A stretch of DNA of 33,429 nt from Desulfovibrio sp. Dsv1 (GTDB taxonomy: Bacteria > Desulfobacterota > Desulfovibrionia > Desulfovibrionales > Desulfovibrionaceae): the NCBI GenBank assembly GCA_000403945.1, contig APFI01000315.1, forward strand, positions 1 to 33,429, given 5' to 3'. Below are positions 17,007 to 25,258 of this stretch, one piece after another (the stretch's first letter is position 1; each line of letters begins with the position of its first letter). Under the pieces are notes generated by a model that worked only from the letters and a program-made list of their open reading frames with translations, made no database searches and was not told where the DNA came from. Both the position numbers and the translations under genes were made by a program.

Positions 17007-17187
17007 GGCTCAGCCCTCATTAACCCTCCCGCTGCAAGGCTGCCTTTTTCCATACAGCGGCATTGCAAAGCGAAAATTGACCTTGCGGTGCGCTATGCCA
17101 ATACAGCTTCAGCCAATTCCCGTTTTGCGCCTTGCTGTCTGAAGAAATCCCGCTTTTCACGGCCAGCGGTTTACTGAGGGCTGAGCC
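17007..17187. mobile_element. MITE-like element with terminal inverted repeats
   Basis: A 13-base perfect inverted repeat, GGCTCAGCCCTCA (17007-17019) and TGAGGGCTGAGCC (17175-17187), bounds 181 bases without a gene. Weaker matching continues inward (TTAAC against GTTTA, and a CAGCGG pair). Its size and structure fit a small non-autonomous element. No clear target-site duplication is visible, and no transposase lies in this window. An alternative is a large transcribed stem. Confidence 0.45.
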
Positions 17188-17332
17188 TAGATTCAAAAAA
17201 ACTCTGGTCTGGTTCTCTCTGGCCGCCAGACTATCTTGTCGGGAGTCGCGAAGAAGCGCCGGTTTCTGTCACGCGCCAGTAGATTGGAGCACGAGGGACA
17301 TCCAGGTTAAAGGCGAAAATTTCCAGTTAAGG

Positions 17333-17372
17333 CGCGCCCTATTCCCGCCCTGAAGGGCGGGAATAGGGCGCG
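17333..17372 (+). terminator. Very stable 18-bp hairpin
   Basis: CGCGCCCTATTCCCGCCC (17333-17350) pairs perfectly with 17355-17372 around a TGAA loop. It is followed by TTTGG. It lies in a gene-free stretch upstream of flavodoxin and is near-symmetric, so it could stop transcription in either direction. The U-tract is poor. It may insulate flavodoxin from upstream transcription. Confidence 0.5.
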
Positions 17373-17463
17373 TTTGGTAAAAACTTGCTCTGTGCCGGCC
17401 AAACAGCGTGACAAGCGGACCGCAAGACGACAGACACTCCCTCGGGGGGTGAAGAATTTCCCC

Positions 17464-17491
17464 TTGACGAAAAAAAACAGGCTGGTTACAT
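17464..17491 (+). promoter_or_regulatory. Candidate flavodoxin promoter
   Basis: TTGACG at 17464-17469 and TTACAT at 17486-17491 are separated by 16 bases. The predicted transcript start falls immediately upstream of the Fur box, so Fur binding could block initiation. The -10 match is modest. Confidence 0.35.
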
Positions 17492-17506
17492 CTGGAGCGG
17501 AAGATC

Positions 17507-17523
17507 TTGAAAATGAATTTCAA
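17507..17523 (+). promoter_or_regulatory. Fur box upstream of flavodoxin
   Basis: TTGAAAATGAATTTCAA is a near-perfect 8-1-8 palindrome. It fits the Fur motif proposed for Desulfovibrio (WTGAAAATNATTTTCAW, from memory) at all but one position. It lies 35 bases before the flavodoxin ATG. Iron-repressed flavodoxin replacing ferredoxin is a classic Fur response. Confidence 0.75.
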
Positions 17524-17558
17524 TTTTAACTTTTAGCTGCACGCACAAGGAGAAGGCC

Positions 17559-18005
17559 ATGAGCAAAATTCTGATCGTCTACGGCTCTAGCACCGGCAAC
17601 ACGGAGAGCATCGCCCGCAAGCTTGAGGAACAGCTTGCCGCCGCCGGGCAGGAAGTGACTGTGCTCAACGCCGCCGATGCCACGGCCGAACATCTTGCTG
17701 ACGGCTATGATGCCGTGCTCTTCGGCGCGTCGGCCTGGGGCGAGGAAGACGTGGAATTGCAGGATGATTTTGCGCCGCTGTTTGAGGAATTCGACGTCAT
17801 GGACCTCAAGGGGCGCAAATTGGCCGCGTTCGCCTCGGGCGACCGGGATTACCCGCACTTCTGCGGAGCCGTGGACGTCATTGAAGCGCGCGGCAAGGAA
17901 CTGGGGGCCGAAGTGCTGACCGACGGCCTGCGCCTGGAGGGCGACGGCGGCGGCTCCCGGGATGAAATCACGGCCTTTGTCCAGGAGATTGTGCGCAAGT
18001 TGTAG
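17559..18005 (+). CDS. fld: Flavodoxin
   Basis: This 148-residue short-chain flavodoxin is an FMN electron carrier that replaces ferredoxin when iron is scarce. The FMN phosphate loop is SSTGNTES near residue 10. The isoalloxazine is flanked by Trp in ASAWGEEDVE and Tyr in ASGDRDYPHFCGAVD, the pair typical of Desulfovibrio flavodoxins. Length and overall sequence closely resemble the D. desulfuricans protein as I remember it. A good ribosome site (AAGGAG) lies just before the ATG. It is a single-gene unit between the Fur box and a terminator shared with the convergent liv operon. Confidence 0.95.
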   Translation: MSKILIVYGSSTGNTESIARKLEEQLAAAGQEVTVLNAADATAEHLADGYDAVLFGASAWGEEDVELQDDFAPLFEEFDVMDLKGRKLAAFASGDRDYPHFCGAVDVIEARGKELGAEVLTDGLRLEGDGGGSRDEITAFVQEIVRKL

Positions 18006-18071
18006 ACTTCCTCATCCGGTCCTCCTGAACGCGAACGCTGGTCCGCGCCGGACACGCGGCTGATATGGGAA

Positions 18072-18106
18072 GGCCCGGAACCATCGGTGTTCCGGGCCCC
18101 AATGTT
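18072..18106. terminator. Bidirectional terminator between fld and livF
   Basis: GGCCCGGAAC (18072-18081) pairs with GTTCCGGGCC (18089-18098) around a 7-base loop. Downstream on the plus strand is AATGTTTT. It lies between convergent genes, so it may serve both. Confidence 0.65.
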
Positions 18107-18123
18107 TTACAGAAGAGAATTTT

Positions 18124-18834
<711 letters not shown>

Positions 18835-18836
18835 AT

Positions 18837-19607
18837 TCACCACTGCTCGTCGTCGGCGCCCAGATAGGCTTCGATCACCGCCGGATGGCGGCGCATGGCC
18901 TCGGGCGCGCCCTCGGCGATCAGGGTGCCGTGCTCCAGCACCACCAGTTTTTCGCAGATCTGCATGACTAGGCGCATGTCGTGCTCAATGAGCAGCACGG
19001 TAATGCCCTGCCCGCGGATGGCGCGGATGATCTCCACCAGAACCGCTGTCTCCTGGTCGTTCATGCCCCCGGCGGGTTCGTCCAGAATCAGCAGGCGCGG
19101 ATCCGATGCCAGGGCACGCGCGATCTCCAGCATCCGCTGGTTGCCGTAGGACAGGCCTCCGGCGGCCTCGCCGCAGCGTTCGGCCAAGCCCACGAAACGC
19201 AGTTCCTCCATGCAGCGGGCCACGGCGGCCTTTTCCTCGCGGCGCTGGCCCGGAGTATGCAACATACAGGCGAACAGACCGGCCTTCATCCGGCAGTGCC
19301 GTCCGGCCAGCACATTTTCCAGCACGGGCAACCTGCCGAACAGGCGGATGCTCTGAAAGGTGCGCGCGATGCCCAGCTCCACCACACGATGGGGTTTCTG
19401 GCCGGTGATGGGCTCGCCGTCAAAAAAAATCCGGCCCCGCTCCGGCGTGTAATTGCCGGTAATGCAGTTGAACACCGTGGTCTTGCCCGCGCCGTTGGGC
19501 CCGATCAGGCCCACGATGCTGCCCTCCTCCACCGTAAAGGAAAGGTCGTTGACCGCGATGAGCCCGCCGAAAACCTTGGTCACTTCCTGAAGGGACAAGA
19601 GACTCAT
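18837..19607 (-). CDS. livG: Branched-chain-type amino acid ABC transporter ATPase LivG
   Basis: This 256-residue ATPase subunit partners LivF. Walker A reads GPNGAGKTT, the LivG-typical segment GIARTFQSIRLFGRLPVLENVLAG follows, and Walker B is LLILDEPAGGMN with the adjacent LIEHDM switch region. The C-terminal AEGAPEAMRRHPAVIEAYLG is a standard LivG ending. Its ATG overlaps the livM stop by 4 bases (ATGA), which indicates coupled translation. Confidence 0.93.
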   Translation of the reverse strand: MSLLSLQEVTKVFGGLIAVNDLSFTVEEGSIVGLIGPNGAGKTTVFNCITGNYTPERGRIFFDGEPITGQKPHRVVELGIARTFQSIRLFGRLPVLENVLAGRHCRMKAGLFACMLHTPGQRREEKAAVARCMEELRFVGLAERCGEAAGGLSYGNQRMLEIARALASDPRLLILDEPAGGMNDQETAVLVEIIRAIRGQGITVLLIEHDMRLVMQICEKLVVLEHGTLIAEGAPEAMRRHPAVIEAYLGADDEQW

Positions 19608-20602
19608 GCGGTCCTCCCGGCTTCAGCGGGTGCGTCCCCGGCCTGCGGAGCGGCCGGGCCGCCCAGCGGAACGTCGCCGGGAAGCCCGGTGTAATGGCGC
19701 GGGCCGGGCGGCAACAGCCCCTGCGGCCGCCAGATCATCATGATCATCATGGACAGACCGAAAATCAGCATGCGCGCGGCGGAAAATTCGCGCAGCACTT
19801 CCGGCAGGCCAATGAACAAAAAGGCGCTGACCAGCACGCCCAGCTGGCTGCCGCCGGAAAGGATGACCACAGCGAAAATGATCACGGATTCCATGAAATT
19901 AAAGGATTCCGGCGCGATCGTGCTCATCTTGGCGGCGTAGACCGTGCCCGCCATGCCAGCCCAGAAGGCCCCCAGCACAAAGGCCAGCAGCTTGTAGCGG
20001 GTGACGTTGATCCCGCAGCCCTCGGCCGCGACGTCGTCCTCTTTGATGTAGTTCAACGCCCGCCCGAAACGCGAACGCCAGAGGCCGTAAAAAAGCAGTA
20101 GGCTCGCGCCCACCATGCCCCAGACCAGATAATAAAAGTGCACGCTCTTGACGATCTTGAAGCCGAAAAGGCGCGGACGGCTGATGCCAAAAATGCCGTT
20201 GGAACCGCCGGTCAGACAGAAAATGTCGTTGATCAGGGCAATGCGCACGATCTCCACAATGCCGATGGTCACGATAAGCAAATAGTCGCCGCGCAGATGA
20301 ATAATGGGCCGGGCCACCAGCAGGGCGAAAAAGGCCGCCGCCGCTCCCGCCAGGGGCATGGTCCAAAAGATGGGCCACTGGTGCAGGGCGTTCAAAATGG
20401 CCGTCACATACGCCCCCACAGCAAAAAAGGCCGCGTGCCCCATATGGAAGATGCCCGCCTGGCCCAGAATCACGTTCAGCGAGAGAGCCAGCAGGGCGTA
20501 GAGACCGATCATCACGCAGACGTCCAGCCAGTAGGAATTGCAGACCAGGGGCAGCCCGCAGAGCAGCGCGCCCAGCGCGATATACAGGGGCATGCGCTTC
20601 AT
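19604..20602 (-). CDS. livM: Branched-chain-type amino acid ABC transporter permease LivM
   Basis: This 332-residue inner-membrane permease has several hydrophobic segments beginning at the N-terminus (LYIALGALLCGLPLV, VMIGLYALLALSLNVILG). The family block GQAGIFHMGHAAFFAVGAYVTAIL follows, and the cytoplasmic coupling-loop region is around NYIKEDDVAAEGCGINVTRYKLLAF. The last 40 residues are Pro/Gly/Ala-rich and soluble. It overlaps livH and livG by 4 bases at each end. Confidence 0.92.
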   Translation of the reverse strand: MKRMPLYIALGALLCGLPLVCNSYWLDVCVMIGLYALLALSLNVILGQAGIFHMGHAAFFAVGAYVTAILNALHQWPIFWTMPLAGAAAAFFALLVARPIIHLRGDYLLIVTIGIVEIVRIALINDIFCLTGGSNGIFGISRPRLFGFKIVKSVHFYYLVWGMVGASLLLFYGLWRSRFGRALNYIKEDDVAAEGCGINVTRYKLLAFVLGAFWAGMAGTVYAAKMSTIAPESFNFMESVIIFAVVILSGGSQLGVLVSAFLFIGLPEVLREFSAARMLIFGLSMMIMMIWRPQGLLPPGPRHYTGLPGDVPLGGPAAPQAGDAPAEAGRTA

Positions 20603-21504
20603 AGCTTGTCCGCCGTGCGTTCGCCCAGAATGCCTGTGGGCCGGATGATCAGGATCAGAATCAGTACCAGAAAGGCAATGGCATCCTTCCAGGCGATGGC
20701 GATGTACCCGGCGGCCAGGGCTTCGATGACGCCCAGCAGCAGGCCGCCGAGCATGGCGCCGGGGATGTTGCCTATACCACCCAGGATGGCGGCGGTAAAA
20801 GCCTTGAGGCCATAGGACCAGCCCATGGTAAAGTCGATCTGGCCGTAATAGATGCCCACCATCAGCCCGGCCGCACCGCCCAATCCCGGCCCGATCAGAA
20901 AGACGAGAGAAATGACCCGGTCCACGTTGATGCCCATGAGCCGGGCCGCGCCCGGATCAATGGCCACGGCGCGGATGGCCGCGCCCGTGCGGGTGCGCTG
21001 GATGAAGGCCGAAAGGCCGAGCATCAGCAGCACGCTGGCCGCGATGGCCAGCAGACGCACGCCGGGCACGGCCATGCCGAAAAAATGCACCGTGAAATCC
21101 GGACGCAGAAAGTTCGGGTAGACATATACGCGCGCGCCGTAAATCAGCATGATGGCGTTCTGGAAAAAGATGGAAGCGCCCAGGGCCGAGACCACGGCCG
21201 AAAGACGGCCCGCGCTGCGCAGGGGCCGATAGGCCGCGCGCTCCAGCAGAAAGCCTATAAGGGCCACCAGCAGGGCCGCCATGACGAAGACGGCCAGCAC
21301 GGCCACGGACAGCGGCAGCATGCCGGAGAGATTGCGGCTCACCAGCAGGGTCAGGCCCAGATAGGCACCGATGGTGAACAGGTCGCCGTGGGCAAAGTTG
21401 ATGAGCTTGAGCACGCCGTAGACCATGGTGTAGCCCAGCGCCACCAGCGCGTAGATGCCGCCCACGGCAAGACCGTTCAGAAGCTGTTGAAAAAATTGTT
21501 CCAT
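20599..21504 (-). CDS. livH: Branched-chain-type amino acid ABC transporter permease LivH
   Basis: This 301-residue inner-membrane permease starts MEQFFQQLLNGLAVGGIYALVALGYTMVYGVLKLINFAHGDLF, the classic LivH opening. The coupling-loop block RTRTGAAIRAVAIDPGAARLMGINVDRV is clear, and GGIGNIPGAMLGGLLLGVIEAL is near the C-terminus. It begins 35 bases after the binding-protein gene and overlaps livM by 4 bases. Confidence 0.94.
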   Translation of the reverse strand: MEQFFQQLLNGLAVGGIYALVALGYTMVYGVLKLINFAHGDLFTIGAYLGLTLLVSRNLSGMLPLSVAVLAVFVMAALLVALIGFLLERAAYRPLRSAGRLSAVVSALGASIFFQNAIMLIYGARVYVYPNFLRPDFTVHFFGMAVPGVRLLAIAASVLLMLGLSAFIQRTRTGAAIRAVAIDPGAARLMGINVDRVISLVFLIGPGLGGAAGLMVGIYYGQIDFTMGWSYGLKAFTAAILGGIGNIPGAMLGGLLLGVIEALAAGYIAIAWKDAIAFLVLILILIIRPTGILGERTADKL

Positions 21505-21539
21505 GCCATCCAGTACTCAGTAAGAAACCGCATTTCGCA

Positions 21540-22661
21540 CTACCTGGGTTGAAGGACGAAAACGCCCTTACCATCCACCTGATACGTGCGGTAAAACTCG
21601 CCCACGCGGTCGCCCTTGGCGTCAAAGCCCAGAGCGCCGGACAGGCCGGGCAGCCCCTTGATCTGCTTGAGCCATGCGGCCATGTCTTCGGGATCGCCCC
21701 TGCCTGCGGCCAGCGCGGCCTCAATGGCCTTGAAGGCGTCCCCGGCCAGCACGGCCCAGACCGACACGGGCACGCTGTTATATTTGGCCTTGAAGGCGGC
21801 CAGGAAATTCCCGGCTTCCGGGGTGTCCATATCCTGCGGCAGGGGCGGGCTGATAAAGAAGTACCCGGCGGCGGCCTCGTGCCCCGCGATCTTGACCAGA
21901 TCCCGATGGTTGGCCGCATCGCCGCCCATCATGGGCACGTTCCAGCCCATTTCCTTCTTCTGGCGCAGCAGCATGCCTGTTTCAGGATAGTAGCCGGTGA
22001 AGAAGAGCAGGTCCGGACCGGCGGCCTTGAGTCTGGTCAGAATGGCGGTGTAGTCGCGCTCGCCGGGGGTCAGAGCGTCGTAGAAGATAACCGTCACACC
22101 GGCCTTTTCCAGGGCCGTGCGGGTTTCCTCGGCCAAACCCCTGGCGTAGGAGGAGTTGTCGTGCAGCAGGGCCACGGCCTTGTAGCCGCCCCTGACGATG
22201 GCCGCCGCCGCGGATTTACCCTGGGCGTCATCGCGCGGACAGGTGCGGAAAAAGAGCGGCAGGCCTTTTTCGGTCAGACGCACGCTGGTGGAGCCCGTGC
22301 CGATCTGCACCAGACCGGCTTCGTCCAGAATGCTCTGGCTGGCTTCGGTCACAGCTGAACCGTAAGTTCCGATGACCGCCACCACGCCCGCCGAGGCCAG
22401 CTTTTGCGCGGCCAGCGCCGCCGTGCGGGGATCACCGGCATCGTCTTCCACCACCAGCCCAATCTTCTGACCGTTGACGCCGCCCTTGCTATTGGCTTCA
22501 TCCACCAGCAGGGTGACGATGTTCTTCATGTCTTGACCTTCCGATGCCCATTTGCCCGTGAGCGGGCACATCAGCCCCACCTTGACGTCGGCGGCCAGAA
22601 CCGCCACAGGCAAAAACAGGGCCAGGGCCAGCGCGCCCAGCCCAAAATACAGTCTTTTCAT
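21540..22661 (-). CDS. ABC transporter periplasmic amino-acid-binding protein (LivK-like)
   Basis: This 373-residue type I periplasmic binding protein captures the substrate for the LivHMGF transporter. A signal peptide, MKRLYFGLGALALALFLPVAVLA, with predicted cleavage before ADVKVGL, sets the start at 22661. An earlier in-frame start at 22985 would put the signal peptide internally and is rejected. Family landmarks are GLMCPLTGKWASEGQDMKN, the hinge region VVAVIGTYGSAVTEAS and GFDAKGDRVGEFYRTYQ. Leu/Ile/Val is the default guess. The closeness of a glycine-fermenting operon makes other amino acids possible, but nothing in the sequence decides this. Confidence 0.9.
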   Translation of the reverse strand: MKRLYFGLGALALALFLPVAVLAADVKVGLMCPLTGKWASEGQDMKNIVTLLVDEANSKGGVNGQKIGLVVEDDAGDPRTAALAAQKLASAGVVAVIGTYGSAVTEASQSILDEAGLVQIGTGSTSVRLTEKGLPLFFRTCPRDDAQGKSAAAAIVRGGYKAVALLHDNSSYARGLAEETRTALEKAGVTVIFYDALTPGERDYTAILTRLKAAGPDLLFFTGYYPETGMLLRQKKEMGWNVPMMGGDAANHRDLVKIAGHEAAAGYFFISPPLPQDMDTPEAGNFLAAFKAKYNSVPVSVWAVLAGDAFKAIEAALAAGRGDPEDMAAWLKQIKGLPGLSGALGFDAKGDRVGEFYRTYQVDGKGVFVLQPR

Positions 22662-22704
22662 GGAATACCCCCATCCTAGTATGCAATAGTTTCCGCAAAG
22701 AAGC

Positions 22705-22733
22705 AGTATACTCCAAAATGCAAGAAAGCAAAA
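22705..22733 (-). promoter_or_regulatory. Candidate promoter of the liv operon
   Basis: Read on the minus strand, TTTTGC (22733-22728) and TATACT (22710-22705) are 17 bases apart. They lie 44 bases before the binding-protein ATG. The -10 box is good and the -35 box is weak. Confidence 0.35.
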
Positions 22734-22767
22734 GCCCCCGGCCCGGGATCCGCAAAATGGATACGAC

Positions 22768-22794
22768 GCGCGTCCGGTACAGGACCGGGCGCGC
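22768..22794. other. Stable GC hairpin in the divergent liv/glycogen intergenic region
   Basis: GCGCGTCCGGT (22768-22778) pairs with ACCGGGCGCGC (22784-22794) through 11 pairs, one of them G-T, around a 5-base loop. No T-run follows. The surrounding 416 bases (22662-23077) hold the divergent promoters and a leader of about 190 bases before the debranching-enzyme gene. I see no gene in it. Confidence 0.5.
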
Positions 22795-22851
22795 GGTTTG
22801 TCGTAAGAAAACGATTCTTTTCCCTTTTCCGTTGTAGCACAGTCGCAAACC

Positions 22852-22878
22852 TCGACAGCTAAAAAAATTTGGTATAGG
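22852..22878 (+). promoter_or_regulatory. Weak candidate promoter of the glycogen operon
   Basis: TATAGG at 22873-22878 follows TCGACA (22852-22857) with a short 15-base spacer in an AT-rich patch. If used, it gives a leader of about 190 bases. The evidence is weak. Confidence 0.22.
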
Positions 22879-23077
22879 ATGCAATACACAGGCAGCGGAG
22901 CCACAAGGGAGACAACAGGCTTTCTGCAAATGCCCTTCCCCGTTTTTGGTCCGTTGCCGGCCGGATATCTCCGGACCGTTTCCACGGGTTATGCGCTGCC
23001 TTCCGCTCCTGCCTCCTCCGAACCTCCCGCAGCACCGCCCGGCCATCATCCTAAACCCTGTACGCCAAGGAGGCTGT

Positions 23078-25198
23078 ATGCGGTTCAGTTTTGACAAGGC
23101 CGCCTGCCAGAATACACGCAGAGCATTACGCAAGGAATGGCTGCTGGCCAATAGGCTGGGCGACTATGCCAGCAGCAGCATTCTCTGCTGCAATACCCGC
23201 AAATACCACGGTCTGCTCACGGTCAACGCGCCGACGGGGCGGCATGTGCTGCTCTCCGCACTGGAGGAATCGGTGCTGGGCGGCGGCAGGGAATTTTTCT
23301 TCTCCACCCGCCAGCACCCCAGAAAACTCTATCCGCACGGCCACGAATACCTGGAAAGCGTCCGCCTGGACCGCTGGCCCGAATTCACCTACCGGGTGGG
23401 CGACGTGCGTCTGCGCCGCGAGATGCTTCTCCTCCACAGCACAAGCCGCCTGATGTTGCGCTGGTCCATCCAGGGGCTTTCCAGCCTGCCACCCCTGACC
23501 ATGCGCATCAAGCCTCTGCTGGCCTACCGGCACTTCCACGCACTGACCACGGCCAATCCCCAGCTGAACGCGCAAACCACGAAACTGCCGCAGGGTTTCA
23601 GCATCACGCCCTACGAGAGTCTGCCCACGCTCTTTGTGCAGGTGCGCGGCACTCACACCTTCCTGCCCTCGCCGGACTGGTTCCGCCATGTGGAATACAT
23701 GCAGGAACGCGAACGCGGCTTTGCCGACAGCGAAGACCTGTTCCAGCCCGGCATTCTGGATATCCCCCTGCCCCCCCTGCCCGAGGGCGGCAGTGTCTAC
23801 ATGGCCGTGGGCACCGATCCGGCGACGGAAGACCTGAAGGAGCTCTGGGAGGCCGAGAGTCTGGCCCGGATCCGCTCCCACGAAAGCGGCAAGGCCGGGC
23901 TCATCGGCCATCTGGCCCGGATGGGACGGCAGTTCTGCATTGAAACCCCATCCGGCCGTCCGGCGGTGCTGGCTGGCTACCACTGGTTTGACGCCTGGGG
24001 CCGCGACACACTGATTTCCCTGCCGGGTCTGGCTTTTTACGGCAAGCGCACCGACTTCGGCCTGCGCGTGCTGGAGCAGGTAGCCGAAAGCCTGAAAAAC
24101 GGTCTGGTACCCAACTGCTTCGCCGGGGACGGCAATCACGCCTACAATTCGGCGGACGCATCCCTCTGGTACGCCTTTGCCGTGCAGTGCTACCTCAAGG
24201 AGAATCCCGACGGCCTGAACTGGGTGCGCGAGCACGCATGGCCCGCGCTCAAGGCCATTGTGGGGGGCTACCGCCGGGGTCCGGGTATGGACATATACGT
24301 GGACGAAAACGGCCTGCTGCACGCGGGCAACGAGCACACCCAGCTGACCTGGATGGACGCACAGGCCAACGGCCGTCCGGTGACGCCGCGTCACGGCTGC
24401 CCGGTGGAACTGAACGCCCTCTGGTACAACACCCTGGCCTTTGCGGATCATCTGGCCGCCCTCTTCCGCGAGCCGGAATGGGAGGACGCCAAAGCCCTGC
24501 GGACCTTGCGCACGAGCTTTTTTGAGCATTTCTGGGTGGCGCGCGGCGGCGGCTATCTGGGCGACGTCTGGCGCGAAGGTCTGCTGGACCAGAGTGTGCG
24601 GCCCAACCAGATTCTGGCCGTCTCCCTGCCCTATCCCGTGCTGGAAGAGCAGCACCAGCCCCAGGTGGTGGAATGTGTGCGCAACAAACTCCTCACCCCC
24701 TTCGGCCTGCGCACCCTTTCCCCCGACGATCCCGGTTACCGGGGCCGCTACGAGGGCGGTCCGGCCGAGCGCGACGCCGCCTACCACCAGGGCACGGTCT
24801 GGCCCTGGCTGCTGGGCCACTACACCGACGCCCTGCTGCGTGTGGCCTGGGATGTGGATGGCGCGGCCCAGGCCCTGCTGGACCGGGTGACACCGCTGTT
24901 CTGCGACCATCTCGCGGACGCGGGCCTGGCCTTCATTTCCGAAATTTTCAACGCCTCGCCGCCCTACCGGCCCAACGGATGCATCGCCCAGGCCTGGAGC
25001 ATGGCGGAATGCCTGCGCATGCTGGTCCGGCTCAGACAGGCGGCCCCCAATGTGTACGCGACCTGGGAAAAACTGGCCGCATACCGTCTGGCCAATCCCG
25101 TTTCCGGGGATACGGCCGGGGTCTGCCGGGTGTCCCTGACACTTTCCGAATGTCCGGACAGTAACGGTACCATAGGTCAAGATGCAATATATTTTTAG
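23078..25198 (+). CDS. Glycogen debranching enzyme, amylo-alpha-1,6-glucosidase (GH133 type)
   Basis: This 706-residue protein has an N-terminal archaeal/bacterial GDE domain (from about residue 15, KEWLLANRLGDYASSSILCCNTRKYHGLL) and a C-terminal (alpha/alpha)6 glucosidase domain. Hallmarks of the latter are YHWFDAWGRDTLISLPGL (W303-D310), PNCFAGDGNHAYNSADASLWY, the WMDAQ block and YHQGTVWPWLLG. It hydrolyses alpha-1,6 branch stubs left by phosphorylase. AAGGAGG at 23067-23073 fixes the ATG at 23078. It is the first gene of the four-gene glycogen cluster and lies 60 bases before the next gene. Confidence 0.92.
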   Translation: MRFSFDKAACQNTRRALRKEWLLANRLGDYASSSILCCNTRKYHGLLTVNAPTGRHVLLSALEESVLGGGREFFFSTRQHPRKLYPHGHEYLESVRLDRWPEFTYRVGDVRLRREMLLLHSTSRLMLRWSIQGLSSLPPLTMRIKPLLAYRHFHALTTANPQLNAQTTKLPQGFSITPYESLPTLFVQVRGTHTFLPSPDWFRHVEYMQERERGFADSEDLFQPGILDIPLPPLPEGGSVYMAVGTDPATEDLKELWEAESLARIRSHESGKAGLIGHLARMGRQFCIETPSGRPAVLAGYHWFDAWGRDTLISLPGLAFYGKRTDFGLRVLEQVAESLKNGLVPNCFAGDGNHAYNSADASLWYAFAVQCYLKENPDGLNWVREHAWPALKAIVGGYRRGPGMDIYVDENGLLHAGNEHTQLTWMDAQANGRPVTPRHGCPVELNALWYNTLAFADHLAALFREPEWEDAKALRTLRTSFFEHFWVARGGGYLGDVWREGLLDQSVRPNQILAVSLPYPVLEEQHQPQVVECVRNKLLTPFGLRTLSPDDPGYRGRYEGGPAERDAAYHQGTVWPWLLGHYTDALLRVAWDVDGAAQALLDRVTPLFCDHLADAGLAFISEIFNASPPYRPNGCIAQAWSMAECLRMLVRLRQAAPNVYATWEKLAAYRLANPVSGDTAGVCRVSLTLSECPDSNGTIGQDAIYF

Positions 25199-25258
25199 TG
25201 AAGAAGCTTTCAGATGGCCGGGCGGTCCCGCGCTCCGGAAAATAAAGAGGAATCATCA

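Noticed and set aside
22871..22884. TGGTATAGGATGCA looked like a sigma-54 promoter.
   Set aside because: The GG and GC elements are separated by 8 bases instead of the required 10.
23126..25180. 684-codon minus-strand frame opposite the debranching enzyme.
   Set aside because: Antisense shadow of a clear GH133 gene.
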